Part shown: positions 8,791 to 17,747 of the stretch, in pieces
How positions within the stretch are numbered: position 1 is the stretch's first letter
Layout: each line of letters starts with the position of its first letter
Assembly: GCA_965220825.1 (NCBI GenBank)
Contig: OZ244839.1
Coordinates: 1,302,001 to 1,366,000 of the forward strand
Direction of reading: 5' to 3'
DNA from: G965220825 sp965220825
GTDB lineage: Bacteria; Pseudomonadota; Alphaproteobacteria; UBA828
Length of the DNA stretch: 64,000 bases
Notes under the pieces: model-generated
Seen by the model: only the letters and a program-made list of their open reading frames with translations
What the model was told of the DNA's origin: nothing
Database searches by the model: none
Made by a program: the position numbers and the translations under genes

Positions 8791-10029
8791 TCAGTCGACC
8801 TCGATCCGATACTGGGTGGCCTGGTCGGGGTTGCCGATCAGGTCGCACACCGTGGCGGTATCGTCCGGCGTGCGGTTTTCGGCGACCTCCACGATATCGA
8901 ACTGGCCGCTGCGCACCTCGGCGATCGCGGCGTTCATCACCGTGTGGTGCGTGGGTGGGTCCATGGTTACCGGCCCGTTGGGCCCGTCCACGGAGACGCC
9001 CGTCTCCAGCGCCTCGATGACCGGCATGCGGTCCACCGTTCCCGCCATCTCCACGGCCTTCTTCCAGAGATAGACGGAGTTGTAGGTGCAGACGGCGAGC
9101 GTACCGATCTCCTTGGCGTCCGCACCGTGGACGGCGCGCCACTTCTCCAGGAACGCGGCGTTGGCCGGCGTGTCGATGGTCTGGAAATAGTGGTAGGAGC
9201 ACATGATGCCCTCGGCCTCCTCGGGTGAGACGAAGGCCTTCTCCCACGGGCCGAACACGGTGGAGGCGACGGGGATCTTGTCTTGCATCCCGGCGGCGGG
9301 CCACTGCCGGTAGAAGCCGATATGGTTGCCGCCCACCAGCGCCGAGACCACGAGATCGGGCTTCGCCTGCTGGATCTTGGTGATGGTGGAGGCGAAATCG
9401 CCCACATCCAGCGGGAAGAACTCGGTGGCGATCACCTCGCCGCCGAAGTCCCGCGCATATTTCTTGATCCAGTCCGCCGTGATCTGACCGTAGATATAGT
9501 CGGCGGCGATGGTGTAGACCGTCTTCGCGCCGAACTTGTCCATGGCATATTTGAGCAGCGGGCCGTTGATCTGGGCCGGCGTCTCCGCATTGCAGAAGGT
9601 GGTGCGGTCGCACACGCCGCCTTCGTAGAACGTGCTGTAGAAATAGAGCTTGCGGAAGCGGTCGAACACCGGACGGATGGATTCGCGCGACGCGCTGGTA
9701 ATGCCGCCGAAGATCACGTCGACCCGGTCGCTGGTGGAAAGACGCTGCGCGTACTGGGAATAGTTCGCCATGGTGGACTGGGCGTCATATTCCACGAGTT
9801 CGAGCTGCTGGCCGAGAACGCCGCCCGCCGCGTTTATCTCATCGACGGCGAACACCAGCGCGTCCGCCATCTCGTTGCCGTAGATCCCGATCACGCCGGT
9901 GCGATCGTGCAGTCCGCCGATCCGGATGGTGTCGGCCCTGGCCTCGCGGATGATGACGGCGGGCGCCGCGGCAGCCGCGGCCGAGACGCCGGCCCCCTTG
10001 AGAAACGTTCGGCGATTGACCCTGATCAT
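8791..10029 (-). CDS. ABC transporter substrate-binding protein (urea/amide-like, Tat signal)
   Basis: Periplasmic type I binding protein of 412 aa, first gene of the transport operon. The N-terminus is a Tat signal (NRRTFLKG followed by an Ala-rich stretch and a cleavage region near AREA/ADT). The mature start IRIGGLHDRTGVIGIYG and the core EYDAQSTMANYSQYAQRL resemble UrtA/FmdD-type urea and short-chain amide receptors more than LivJ; this is a motif impression only. ATG at 10029 follows GGGAGGA, so the longer frame to 10056 was rejected. Confidence 0.82.
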   Translation of the reverse strand: MIRVNRRTFLKGAGVSAAAAAAPAVIIREARADTIRIGGLHDRTGVIGIYGNEMADALVFAVDEINAAGGVLGQQLELVEYDAQSTMANYSQYAQRLSTSDRVDVIFGGITSASRESIRPVFDRFRKLYFYSTFYEGGVCDRTTFCNAETPAQINGPLLKYAMDKFGAKTVYTIAADYIYGQITADWIKKYARDFGGEVIATEFFPLDVGDFASTITKIQQAKPDLVVSALVGGNHIGFYRQWPAAGMQDKIPVASTVFGPWEKAFVSPEEAEGIMCSYHYFQTIDTPANAAFLEKWRAVHGADAKEIGTLAVCTYNSVYLWKKAVEMAGTVDRMPVIEALETGVSVDGPNGPVTMDPPTHHTVMNAAIAEVRSGQFDIVEVAENRTPDDTATVCDLIGNPDQATQYRIEVD

Positions 10030-10150
10030 GCTGTCCTCCCCTCTCGGATCTGGCATGCGCTCTTCGCGCGGGCGCTCTGATGAGCGATCCTACCGGCCTT
10101 CCGACGGCCCTACAACGATATGCCTGGCTTCGCCCCAAGGCAGCAAAACA

Positions 10151-10174
10151 TGCGGGCCTGGAGACCCGCGCACC
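10151..10174. repeat. REP-like palindromic repeat, copy 2
   Basis: Core TGCGGGCCTGGAGACCCGCG plus CACC. The left flank GGCAGCAAAACA and the right flank TA are identical to those of the copy at 44597, so the conserved unit is about 38 bases. It lies in the 250-base gap between the divergent binding-protein and SDR genes. Confidence 0.85.
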
Positions 10175-10279
10175 TACAATACAAAACGGAGATGCCGGGG
10201 CGGTGGCGAAAACGGGAAGGGTGACGGCGGCGGTGAAAGGGGCCAAGATTGCGGACGAGCGGCAGGGGAGCGTTGGGCC

Positions 10280-11017
10280 ATGGCGGAGGAACGCAGGACG
10301 CTGATCCTGACCGGCGCGAGCCAGGGAATCGGCCATGCGACGGTGAAACGGTTCAGCGCCGCGGGCTGGCGGGTGATCACGGCATCCCGGCGGCCCTTCT
10401 CCGAGGATTGCCCGTGGGAGGCGGGACCCGAGGATCACATCCGCATCGACCTCTCCGACCCGGCCGACATCGCGCGCGGCATCGCGGAAATGCGGGAGCG
10501 GCTCGCCGGTGCCGGGCTCAGCGCGCTGGTCAACAACGCCGCGGTCTCTCCCAAGGGGTCGCAGGGAACCAGGCTCGGGAGTATCGATACCGAGCTCGAC
10601 CTCTGGCGCGAAGTCTTCCAGGTGAACTTCTACGCGCCCCTGATGCTGGCCCGGGGCCTCTTCGAGGAACTGAAGCAGGGACGCGGAAGCGTCGTCAACG
10701 TGACCTCCATCGCCGGCGGGCGGGTCCACCGCTTCGCCGGCTCCGCCTACGCGACCTCAAAGGCGGCGCTGGCGGCGCTCACCCGTGAGATGGCGGCGGA
10801 TTTCGGCCCTCTGGGCATAAGGGTGAACGCCATCGCGCCCGGTGAAATCGAGACCCCGATCCTCTCGCCCCACGCCGACGACATGCTGCCGGCAATCCCC
10901 ATGGCCCGCTTCGGCACGCCGTCGGAGGTGGCCGCGGCGATCTATTTCCTCTGCTCCGATACGGCCGGCTATATCACCGGCGGCGAACTGCACGTGAACG
11001 GCGGCCAACACGTGTGA
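10280..11017 (+). CDS. SDR family NAD(P)-dependent oxidoreductase
   Basis: Classical short-chain dehydrogenase of 245 aa. TGASQGIG (residues 11-18) binds the cofactor. The NNAA motif follows near 85, and the catalytic Ser143, Tyr157 and Lys161 are in VTSIAGG and SAYATSK. The C-terminal ITGGELHVNGGQ is typical of FabG-like enzymes. The substrate is unknown. The ATG at 10280 has AGGGGAG about 10 bases upstream; the longer frame starts inside the neighbouring gene and repeat, so it was discarded. Confidence 0.88.
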   Translation: MAEERRTLILTGASQGIGHATVKRFSAAGWRVITASRRPFSEDCPWEAGPEDHIRIDLSDPADIARGIAEMRERLAGAGLSALVNNAAVSPKGSQGTRLGSIDTELDLWREVFQVNFYAPLMLARGLFEELKQGRGSVVNVTSIAGGRVHRFAGSAYATSKAALAALTREMAADFGPLGIRVNAIAPGEIETPILSPHADDMLPAIPMARFGTPSEVAAAIYFLCSDTAGYITGGELHVNGGQHV

Positions 11018-11144
11018 CACGCGGGCGCCGTCTTGCAGTACTAAAGTATCCGCCGGAAACGGGTAGGGACAACATCGGCTAATTCATCGTTCGCTATTTT
11101 ACCGTTCCATCAAGAAAAATATAGTGGTATACGATTCAACTACT

Positions 11145-14100
11145 ATGACAGCCCTGTTCCAGGCTTTTGGCACTTGCCGCGTTGCCGCCGTCGCGGCCCG
11201 GCGATGCTTGACGTCGGCGCTCCCCGGCCGGGCAGCCATATCCTGCCCCGACCGCGACGCGGAGGGCTCGAAGAGCCGGCATCGCCCTCTGCGGCGCCGC
11301 GCCGGAGCCGGCGTGGCGTGGCTGCTCGGCGCGGCGTTCCTGTTCGGGGCAGTGCCGGCCGCCGGGGCGGGTACGCTGACCTTCACCTTCACCGATGACG
11401 GCAGCACCGTGACCGTTGCGGCCTCGGGCAGCCTGGATATGTCCGGCTTCAACTTTGTCGGAGATACGAAGCCGGAAGACATCACATTCATCAAGATAGA
11501 CGATACCGAAGCCTGGGCCTTTCATCCGGCATCGCTGAACCAAACCCCGTCGAAGCGCTACAACGGGCTGCCGGACTTCGACACAACCGGTAGGGGTTCC
11601 TACACGGGTAATACCGAACTCGAGGACCTGAGCAACTACAGCAACGACTTCACCATCCGGTTCAGCACTTACCACAAGTTCATGGTCGTGGATTCGGCCA
11701 GTCTCACTGGAAACATCTACGACCTCACGGGCAAGAATGTAACGTTCTCAGGCACCCTGCTCAGCACCTTGGGCGACGACGACTTCCACATCGAGCTCGC
11801 GATCGGCGATCAGAAGATCATTTACACCACCATGGAAACAGCCATGCCGCCCGCCACGCCGGACGGGCTGGAGGCCACGTCGGACGATGGCGCGGCCGTT
11901 CTGAACTGGAACGACCCGTCCGACAGCACCATCACCAAGTACCAGCTGCGCTACGCCGCGGGATCATCGGTGCCGGCCAGCACGGCCTGGACCGACATCG
12001 CCGGCAGCGGCGCCGCGACCACGAGCTATAGAGTGACGGGCCTGACCAACGGGACGGAATACGCGTTCGAGCTCCGGGCGGTTAACGGCGACGGGAACAG
12101 TATGGCGGCGCGTACGACGGCGACGCCCGGGCTGGTACCGACGCCGATGGATTTCAGGATCGAATTATCGACGGGGCGCGACGCAAACCTCGAATACAAG
12201 CCATTCATACGTCTGCTCTGGACTAAGGCGTCCGGAATTACGCGAGCGCAATTCAAGCGAAAGAGAAAGGTCAATGAGGATTGGTGGGTGGTTTACGGCT
12301 GGGCGAATCTTCCAAAGAACTGTATCGAGCTCGACGAGCCTTTCTGGCTGGAGGCCGCCGAGTGGAGCACGACGTATGAGTACGAGATTCGCTTTCTGAC
12401 GAATGGCGTGCCGGGGCCGAGCAGCGGTCGCATCAGGGTGACGACGCCCGATCGGCCGGAGCCGGGGCTTGAAATCACCTCAAATATGACCCCGAGCATG
12501 CCGCCCACGAACATGCAGGTCTACGAGACCGGCGATGGCATAGATGGGCACTGGGTTAGCTACCGTGTGCGGTTGACGGAGAAACCGGCCGGCAATGTGA
12601 CGGTCGCGGTGACGAGCAGCGATACGAGTGCGGCGACGGTGCTTACCAGCAACGACAAGAATCCATCGACCCTGACCTTCACGCCCGACGACTGGTCGGG
12701 AAGCTTGCACTTGGTATACGTCTTCGGCGTGGACGATGACGTGGTCACAGGCACCCGTCCCGTCGAGCTCAAACACAGCATCAGTGCGACGAATTCGCCG
12801 GACGACTATCCGACGACGCTGGAATTGCCGTCGGCGAATGTGCGGGTACTCGACGACGAGTTGGGGCTTGTGTTGTCTCCCGACAATGTGACGGTGGACG
12901 AGGGCGGGACGGCGACGTTCGACGTGAAGATGGCCGTCGAGATTGTCGAAAGCACCGAGATTCAGGTTACGAGCGCCGACCCGACGGCCGCGACCGTATC
13001 CCCGGCGACGCTGACATTCACGTCCGAGGACTGGGACACGCGGCAGACGGTGACGGTGACCGGCGTGGATGACGGCGATCAGGCGGACGACACGACCACG
13101 GTAACCGTGGCATCGACCAACATGTCGGCGACCGTTTCGGTGACGGTGGCGGACGACGATGTGTTGCCGGGCGCGCCGGGCGGTCTCACGGCGGCCGCGG
13201 GCGACAGCCAGGTGACGCTCACCTGGACGGCGGCACCGGGCGGCGGGATCACGAAGTACGAGGTGCGCCACGCCAGGGGAACTTCGGTGCCGCCAGCTAC
13301 GGCGTGGACGAACGTTGCAGGCGGCGCGAGCGCCACCACCCACACGGTAACGGGTCTGAACAATGGCGACGAATACGCCTTCGAGGTTCGGGCGGTGAAC
13401 AACGCCGGGGACGGTGCGGCGGCGAGTACGACGGCAACGCCGGTGCTTCCGGTTCCGAACGCGCCGACGGGTCTGGGTGCGACGGCGGGCGACACGGAGG
13501 TGACGCTCAACTGGACGCTGCCGACCAATGCGAGCGTGATCGGCAAGGTCCAGGTGCGCTGGAAGGCGACCGCCGAGCTGCCGTTCGGCAGTACCGATGG
13601 CTGGACCGATCTGGCCGGAACGGCGAAGACCTACAAGGCGACGGGCCTGACCAACGGGACGGAATACACGTTCGACGTCCGGGCGTCGAACAGCGCCGGG
13701 GACGGTACGGCGGCGCGTATAACGGCGACTCCGGTTCCGCCGAAGCCGGGTGCGCCGACGGGCCTCACGGCGACCGTTGGGGACACGGAGGTGACGCTCG
13801 CCTGGACGGCGGCATCGGGGACGGTCGCGGGGTACGAATATCGGCAGAAGGCGGGATCGGGGTCGTACGGCGGCTGGAGGGCCATCGCGAACAGTGCGAG
13901 CCTGACCAGCCACAAGGTGGAGGGTCTGATTAACGGGACGGAATATACGTTCCAGGTCCGGGCGATGAATTTGGGAGGCTCGGGTGAGGCCTCGAACGAG
14001 GCGACGGCGATCCCGGATGCGGTGCCGGGCGCGCCGACCGATCTGCAAGCGACGGCGGGGAACACGGAGGTATTGCTCACCTGGGTCCTGCCGACCAATG

Positions 14101-17100
14101 CGAGAAGGATCGGCAAGATCCAGTTGCGCTGGAAGAAGACCGCCGACCTGCCGTTCGTCGGTACCGATAGCTGGACCGATCTTGTCGGGACGGCAACGAC
14201 CTACACGGTGGAGACCCTGACCAACGGCGCGAACTACACGTTCGAGGTCCGGGCGTCGAACGGCGCCGGGGACGGCGCGGCCGCAACGGCGACGGCGACG
14301 CCGGTCCCGCCGAAGCCGGGTGTGCCGACCGGTCTGACGGCGGCGGTTGGGGACACGGAGGTGACGCTCGCCTGGACGGCGGCATCGGGGACGGTCGCGG
14401 GGTACGAATATCGGCAGAAGGCGGGGTCGGGGTCGTACGGCGGCTGGAGGGCCATCGCGGACAGCGCGAGCCTGACCAGCCACACGGTGGAGGGTCTGAA
14501 CAACGGAACGGAATATACCTTCCAGGTTCGGGCGATGAATCTGGGCGGCTCGGGTGAGGCCTCGAACGAGGCGACGGCGACGCCGGATGTGAAGCCGAAC
14601 GCACCCACCGATTTGACGGCGACGGTGGGTGACCGTCAGGTGCCGCTCTCCTGGGTCCTGCCGACCAATGCGAGCAGGATCGACAAGGTCCAGCTGCGCT
14701 GGAAGAAGACCGCCGACCTGCCGTTCGTCGGCACCGACAGCTGGACCGATCTCGCCGCGACGGCGACGACCCACACGGCGACGGGCCTGGAGAACGGGAA
14801 GAGTTATACATTCGAGGTTCGGACGGTGAATAGCGCCGGAGACGGCACGGCGGCGACGGAGGCGGCGATTCCGGATGTGAAGCCGGACGCGCCTTCGCTG
14901 AGGGTGGAAGTGGGCGACACCAAGGTGACGCTCGTCTGGGACCTGCCGACCAATGTCGGCGCGATCGGCAAGATGCAGGTGCGCCATGCCCCGGGGTCCA
15001 GGGTGCCTTCGACGACGACGTGGACCAACCTGGAGGCGGACGCCACCAGCCACGAGGTGGCGGGCCTGACCAACGGGGCCGAATACGCCTTCGAGGTGCG
15101 GGCGGTGAACAGCGCCGGAGACGGCACGGCGGCGACGGCGACGGCAATCCCGGATGTGAAGCCGGGGGCGCCGACGGATCTGACGGCAGGGGTGGGCGAT
15201 AAAGTGGTGAGGCTCACCTGGACGGCCCCGCCGGGCAGGATCACGGCGTACGAGATTCGCTACGGTCGGGGGTTTTCGGTGCCGGCGACGGCGACATGGA
15301 CGCCGATTACGGGCAGCGGCGCCGGCACGGTCGAACACACGGTGACGGGCCTGCTCAACAGTAGAAGCTATGCGTTCCAGATTCGCGCGGTGAACACCGC
15401 CGGCGCGGGTACGCCTTCGGTTGGGGTGAGGGCGGTAATTTTGAAGCCGATGGTGACGCTCAAGCTGACACCGGATTACCTTTGGGAGGATGATCCCCCG
15501 GCGAAGGTGACGGCGATGCTCAACCAGAGGTCGAACGCGGACACGACGATCACCGTGTCCGTCCCGGCGCAGAGCCACGTCACGCTGAGCACGAACAAGG
15601 TGCTGACCATCCCGGCCGGGGCGTATTCGAGCACGGGCACGGTGGAGATCGACCCCGAAAACAATATCGCCAATCAGGACCTGAGGAGGGTGACCGTCTC
15701 TGGCACGCTGACCTCCACAAACTGGGTGACAGGGCCTGCAAGCAAGGAGCTCGCGATCGACGACAACGATGGACCGCCGACGGTGACGCTGGTGCTGTCG
15801 CCGGATCGGATCTCCGAGAATGGCGGTGTGGCGACGGTAACGGCGACGCTGGACCGGGCTTCGAGCCAAGCGATAACGATCGCGGTGTCGGCGACGCCGG
15901 TCTCGCCGGCGGTCGAAGGCGATTTCACGCTGAGTACGAACACGACGCTGACCGTCGAGGCCGAAGCGAAGACGAGCACGGGCGTGGTGACGATCACCGC
16001 CAACGACAACAAGGTCGACGCACCCGACAAGACCGTGACGGTTTCGGCGACGGCGACCTCGGGGCGGGTGAGAGAGGTGATTTCGGCGCCGCTCACGATC
16101 CTCGGAGACGATGCGTGGCGGACCCAGGCCCGCCGGCAGGTCACGACCAGAGTGCTGGCGGCGATCGGGGGCGCCATACAGGTCAGTGCGACGGAGATGA
16201 TCGGCGCGCGTTTCGACTCGGCACCGGGCTCGGGGTCGTTGACGCTGGCCGGCCACCGGCTGGGTGGCGCGGCATTTTCCGAAACCGACGGACGCGATGT
16301 CCGGGAGGACGGCAGCGGTCCGACGTTCGAATCCTTCCGCGTGCACAAGGGAGCCCTGCTCCGCGACAGCGCGTTCACGCTCTCGCTTGGGAGCGGGGAC
16401 GGGGCGATGCGCGGCGGCTCGGAATGGACGCTTTGGGGTCGTGGCGACTGGCGCCGCTTCGAGGGTCCATCGGGAGGAGTGGGAGGCTATGACGGCTCCC
16501 AACGCACGGGCTGGCTGGGCGCGGACACAAGGCTGAACCAGCGATATGTGGCCGGGCTCGCGGTTTCGCTGAGCGACAGCGAGACGGATTATCGCATCGA
16601 CGACAATCGCGGCCGAATCGAGACCTCGCTGACCGCGGCCTGGCCCTATCTCCAGATGAAGACGGACAATGGGACGGCGTTGCGTCTGGTTGCGGGCGCG
16701 GGTATGGGCTCGGTGGTGCACCGCCCCGAGGAAGCGCCGGGGGAGAAGGCCGACCTGGCGTTTCTGTCGGGCTCCGTCGACGGCCAGACGCCGGTGGCCC
16801 GACAGGACGGTTTCACGCTCTCGGCGGTTGGCGGCGCGAGCCTGGCGCAGATCGAGACCAGCGATTCATCCTCGGCTCCGGCGATTGGCGACCTGCAGGC
16901 GCAGAGTTGGCGTCTGCGGGGCGGTGCGGAGGCCCGTCATGAAGGCATCGCGCTGCCGGGCTTGGATCTGACCATGGCGCCGCGGGGTTCGGTGCAGGCA
17001 CGCCAGGATGGCGGCGACGGCGTGACGGGGACCGGTGCGGAGGTTTTGGGCGGCGTCATGCTGTCTTCGGACGGCTCGCGCTTCAGCCTGGATGCGTCCG

Positions 17101-17525
17101 GGCGCTGGCTGGCGCTCCATTCCGAAGACGGTGTGCGGGAATGGGGGGCGAGCCTGGAGGCGCGTCTGCAACCGGACGCCGACGGCCGCGGCCTGTCGCT
17201 GTCGGTGGCCCCTGTATGGGGTTCATTGCAAGGCGGTGCGCTGGGGCGCGACACTGCGTTTATCGGGGACCCCAACCCCCACAATCATGCGCCGCGGCAA
17301 GCGTCGCTCACCGCCCGCTCGGGCTACGGCTTTACGACGGGCGGCGGACTGTTGACGCCCTTTGCGGAGATGCAGATTGCCGACGGCGAGGATGCGTCCG
17401 GGCGCTACGCCACGGGGGTAAGCTTCGCCATGCCGGGCGGTCTCGACTTCCTGTTCGCCGGCGAGCACCACATCGCCGACCAGCCCGAAACCCGCATCGG
17501 CGCCAATTTCAACCTCCACTTCTGA
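11145..17525 (+). CDS. Giant autotransporter with fibronectin III and Calx-beta-like repeats
   Basis: 2126-aa type V secretion protein. An extended N-terminal region ends in a signal-like hydrophobic stretch (VAWLLGAAFLFGAVPAAGAG). Then come one clear FN3 domain, a divergent FN3-like segment, two Calx-beta-like domains (GLVLSPDNVTVDEGG begins the second), and eight tandem FN3 domains (about 13170-15440) of 90-97 residues. Two more Calx-beta-like domains (to about 16110) lead to a roughly 460-residue C-terminal beta-barrel ending in NLHF, a terminal Phe as in outer-membrane barrels. The FN3 array would be displayed on the surface, probably for adhesion. GTG at 11124 is an alternative start. 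Confidence 0.86.
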   Translation: MTALFQAFGTCRVAAVAARRCLTSALPGRAAISCPDRDAEGSKSRHRPLRRRAGAGVAWLLGAAFLFGAVPAAGAGTLTFTFTDDGSTVTVAASGSLDMSGFNFVGDTKPEDITFIKIDDTEAWAFHPASLNQTPSKRYNGLPDFDTTGRGSYTGNTELEDLSNYSNDFTIRFSTYHKFMVVDSASLTGNIYDLTGKNVTFSGTLLSTLGDDDFHIELAIGDQKIIYTTMETAMPPATPDGLEATSDDGAAVLNWNDPSDSTITKYQLRYAAGSSVPASTAWTDIAGSGAATTSYRVTGLTNGTEYAFELRAVNGDGNSMAARTTATPGLVPTPMDFRIELSTGRDANLEYKPFIRLLWTKASGITRAQFKRKRKVNEDWWVVYGWANLPKNCIELDEPFWLEAAEWSTTYEYEIRFLTNGVPGPSSGRIRVTTPDRPEPGLEITSNMTPSMPPTNMQVYETGDGIDGHWVSYRVRLTEKPAGNVTVAVTSSDTSAATVLTSNDKNPSTLTFTPDDWSGSLHLVYVFGVDDDVVTGTRPVELKHSISATNSPDDYPTTLELPSANVRVLDDELGLVLSPDNVTVDEGGTATFDVKMAVEIVESTEIQVTSADPTAATVSPATLTFTSEDWDTRQTVTVTGVDDGDQADDTTTVTVASTNMSATVSVTVADDDVLPGAPGGLTAAAGDSQVTLTWTAAPGGGITKYEVRHARGTSVPPATAWTNVAGGASATTHTVTGLNNGDEYAFEVRAVNNAGDGAAASTTATPVLPVPNAPTGLGATAGDTEVTLNWTLPTNASVIGKVQVRWKATAELPFGSTDGWTDLAGTAKTYKATGLTNGTEYTFDVRASNSAGDGTAARITATPVPPKPGAPTGLTATVGDTEVTLAWTAASGTVAGYEYRQKAGSGSYGGWRAIANSASLTSHKVEGLINGTEYTFQVRAMNLGGSGEASNEATAIPDAVPGAPTDLQATAGNTEVLLTWVLPTNARRIGKIQLRWKKTADLPFVGTDSWTDLVGTATTYTVETLTNGANYTFEVRASNGAGDGAAATATATPVPPKPGVPTGLTAAVGDTEVTLAWTAASGTVAGYEYRQKAGSGSYGGWRAIADSASLTSHTVEGLNNGTEYTFQVRAMNLGGSGEASNEATATPDVKPNAPTDLTATVGDRQVPLSWVLPTNASRIDKVQLRWKKTADLPFVGTDSWTDLAATATTHTATGLENGKSYTFEVRTVNSAGDGTAATEAAIPDVKPDAPSLRVEVGDTKVTLVWDLPTNVGAIGKMQVRHAPGSRVPSTTTWTNLEADATSHEVAGLTNGAEYAFEVRAVNSAGDGTAATATAIPDVKPGAPTDLTAGVGDKVVRLTWTAPPGRITAYEIRYGRGFSVPATATWTPITGSGAGTVEHTVTGLLNSRSYAFQIRAVNTAGAGTPSVGVRAVILKPMVTLKLTPDYLWEDDPPAKVTAMLNQRSNADTTITVSVPAQSHVTLSTNKVLTIPAGAYSSTGTVEIDPENNIANQDLRRVTVSGTLTSTNWVTGPASKELAIDDNDGPPTVTLVLSPDRISENGGVATVTATLDRASSQAITIAVSATPVSPAVEGDFTLSTNTTLTVEAEAKTSTGVVTITANDNKVDAPDKTVTVSATATSGRVREVISAPLTILGDDAWRTQARRQVTTRVLAAIGGAIQVSATEMIGARFDSAPGSGSLTLAGHRLGGAAFSETDGRDVREDGSGPTFESFRVHKGALLRDSAFTLSLGSGDGAMRGGSEWTLWGRGDWRRFEGPSGGVGGYDGSQRTGWLGADTRLNQRYVAGLAVSLSDSETDYRIDDNRGRIETSLTAAWPYLQMKTDNGTALRLVAGAGMGSVVHRPEEAPGEKADLAFLSGSVDGQTPVARQDGFTLSAVGGASLAQIETSDSSSAPAIGDLQAQSWRLRGGAEARHEGIALPGLDLTMAPRGSVQARQDGGDGVTGTGAEVLGGVMLSSDGSRFSLDASGRWLALHSEDGVREWGASLEARLQPDADGRGLSLSVAPVWGSLQGGALGRDTAFIGDPNPHNHAPRQASLTARSGYGFTTGGGLLTPFAEMQIADGEDASGRYATGVSFAMPGGLDFLFAGEHHIADQPETRIGANFNLHF
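13741..14597 (+). repeat. 570-bp internal duplication in the FN3 array
   Basis: The FN3 domain starting at 13741 recurs 570 bases later at 14311 with long identical stretches. For example, the segment reading VAGYEYRQKAGSGSYGGWR is encoded almost identically in both. The flanking LPTN-type FN3 domains (at about 13460, 14030 and 14600) repeat too, so the unit is a two-domain A-B block. This points to recent tandem duplication. Confidence 0.8.
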
Positions 17526-17541
17526 CAGGGCGGCGCGACTC

Positions 17542-17566
17542 CGCTCCCGTCATTTCGACGGGAGCG
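17542..17566. terminator. Stem-loop after the autotransporter gene
   Basis: Perfect 10-base arms (CGCTCCCGTC and its complement) around ATTTC, 17 bases past the stop. There is no T-run, so it is either a weak terminator or a copy of a dispersed repeat (the sequence GTCATTTCGACGGGAGCGAC looks repeat-like). Only one copy was noticed in this window. Confidence 0.45.
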
Positions 17567-17668
17567 ACGCGGGGTATCCGGATCGGCAGCCGGCCCGGAT
17601 GCGCTATTTCGACACCGGTTCTCTCGTCCCCTAATTCTCCCGGAGGCGACGAGACGGCCCGCGCTTTC

Positions 17669-17697
17669 TTGACAGGCACGCGACGGCTCCCTAGCGT
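17669..17697 (+). promoter_or_regulatory. Putative sigma70-type promoter of the ABC operon
   Basis: TTGACA, 17 bases, TAGCGT, placed about 50 bases before the start of the binding-protein gene. The -35 box is a consensus match and the spacing is ideal; the -10 box is weak, as is common in GC-rich Alphaproteobacteria. Confidence 0.42.
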
Positions 17698-17747
17698 TTT
17701 TCTTCAGAGCCAAAAAAGCATAGACCACGGCTCAAGGGAGGAACCTC

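Noticed and set aside
6697..9073. Two long frames (410 and 405 aa) on the plus strand opposite livM, livH and the binding-protein gene
   Set aside because: They are complements of the membrane-protein genes; no protein-like composition.
13170..15440. Regular repeats that could suggest a CRISPR array or tandem satellite
   Set aside because: The period is about 285 bases, the unit is in frame, and the repeats are FN3 domains of one protein.
12480..16721. 1413-aa open frame antisense to the autotransporter
   Set aside because: It is the complement of the repetitive FN3/Calx sequence. High GC and biased third positions keep it open; its translation is Arg/His/Pro-rich with no domains.
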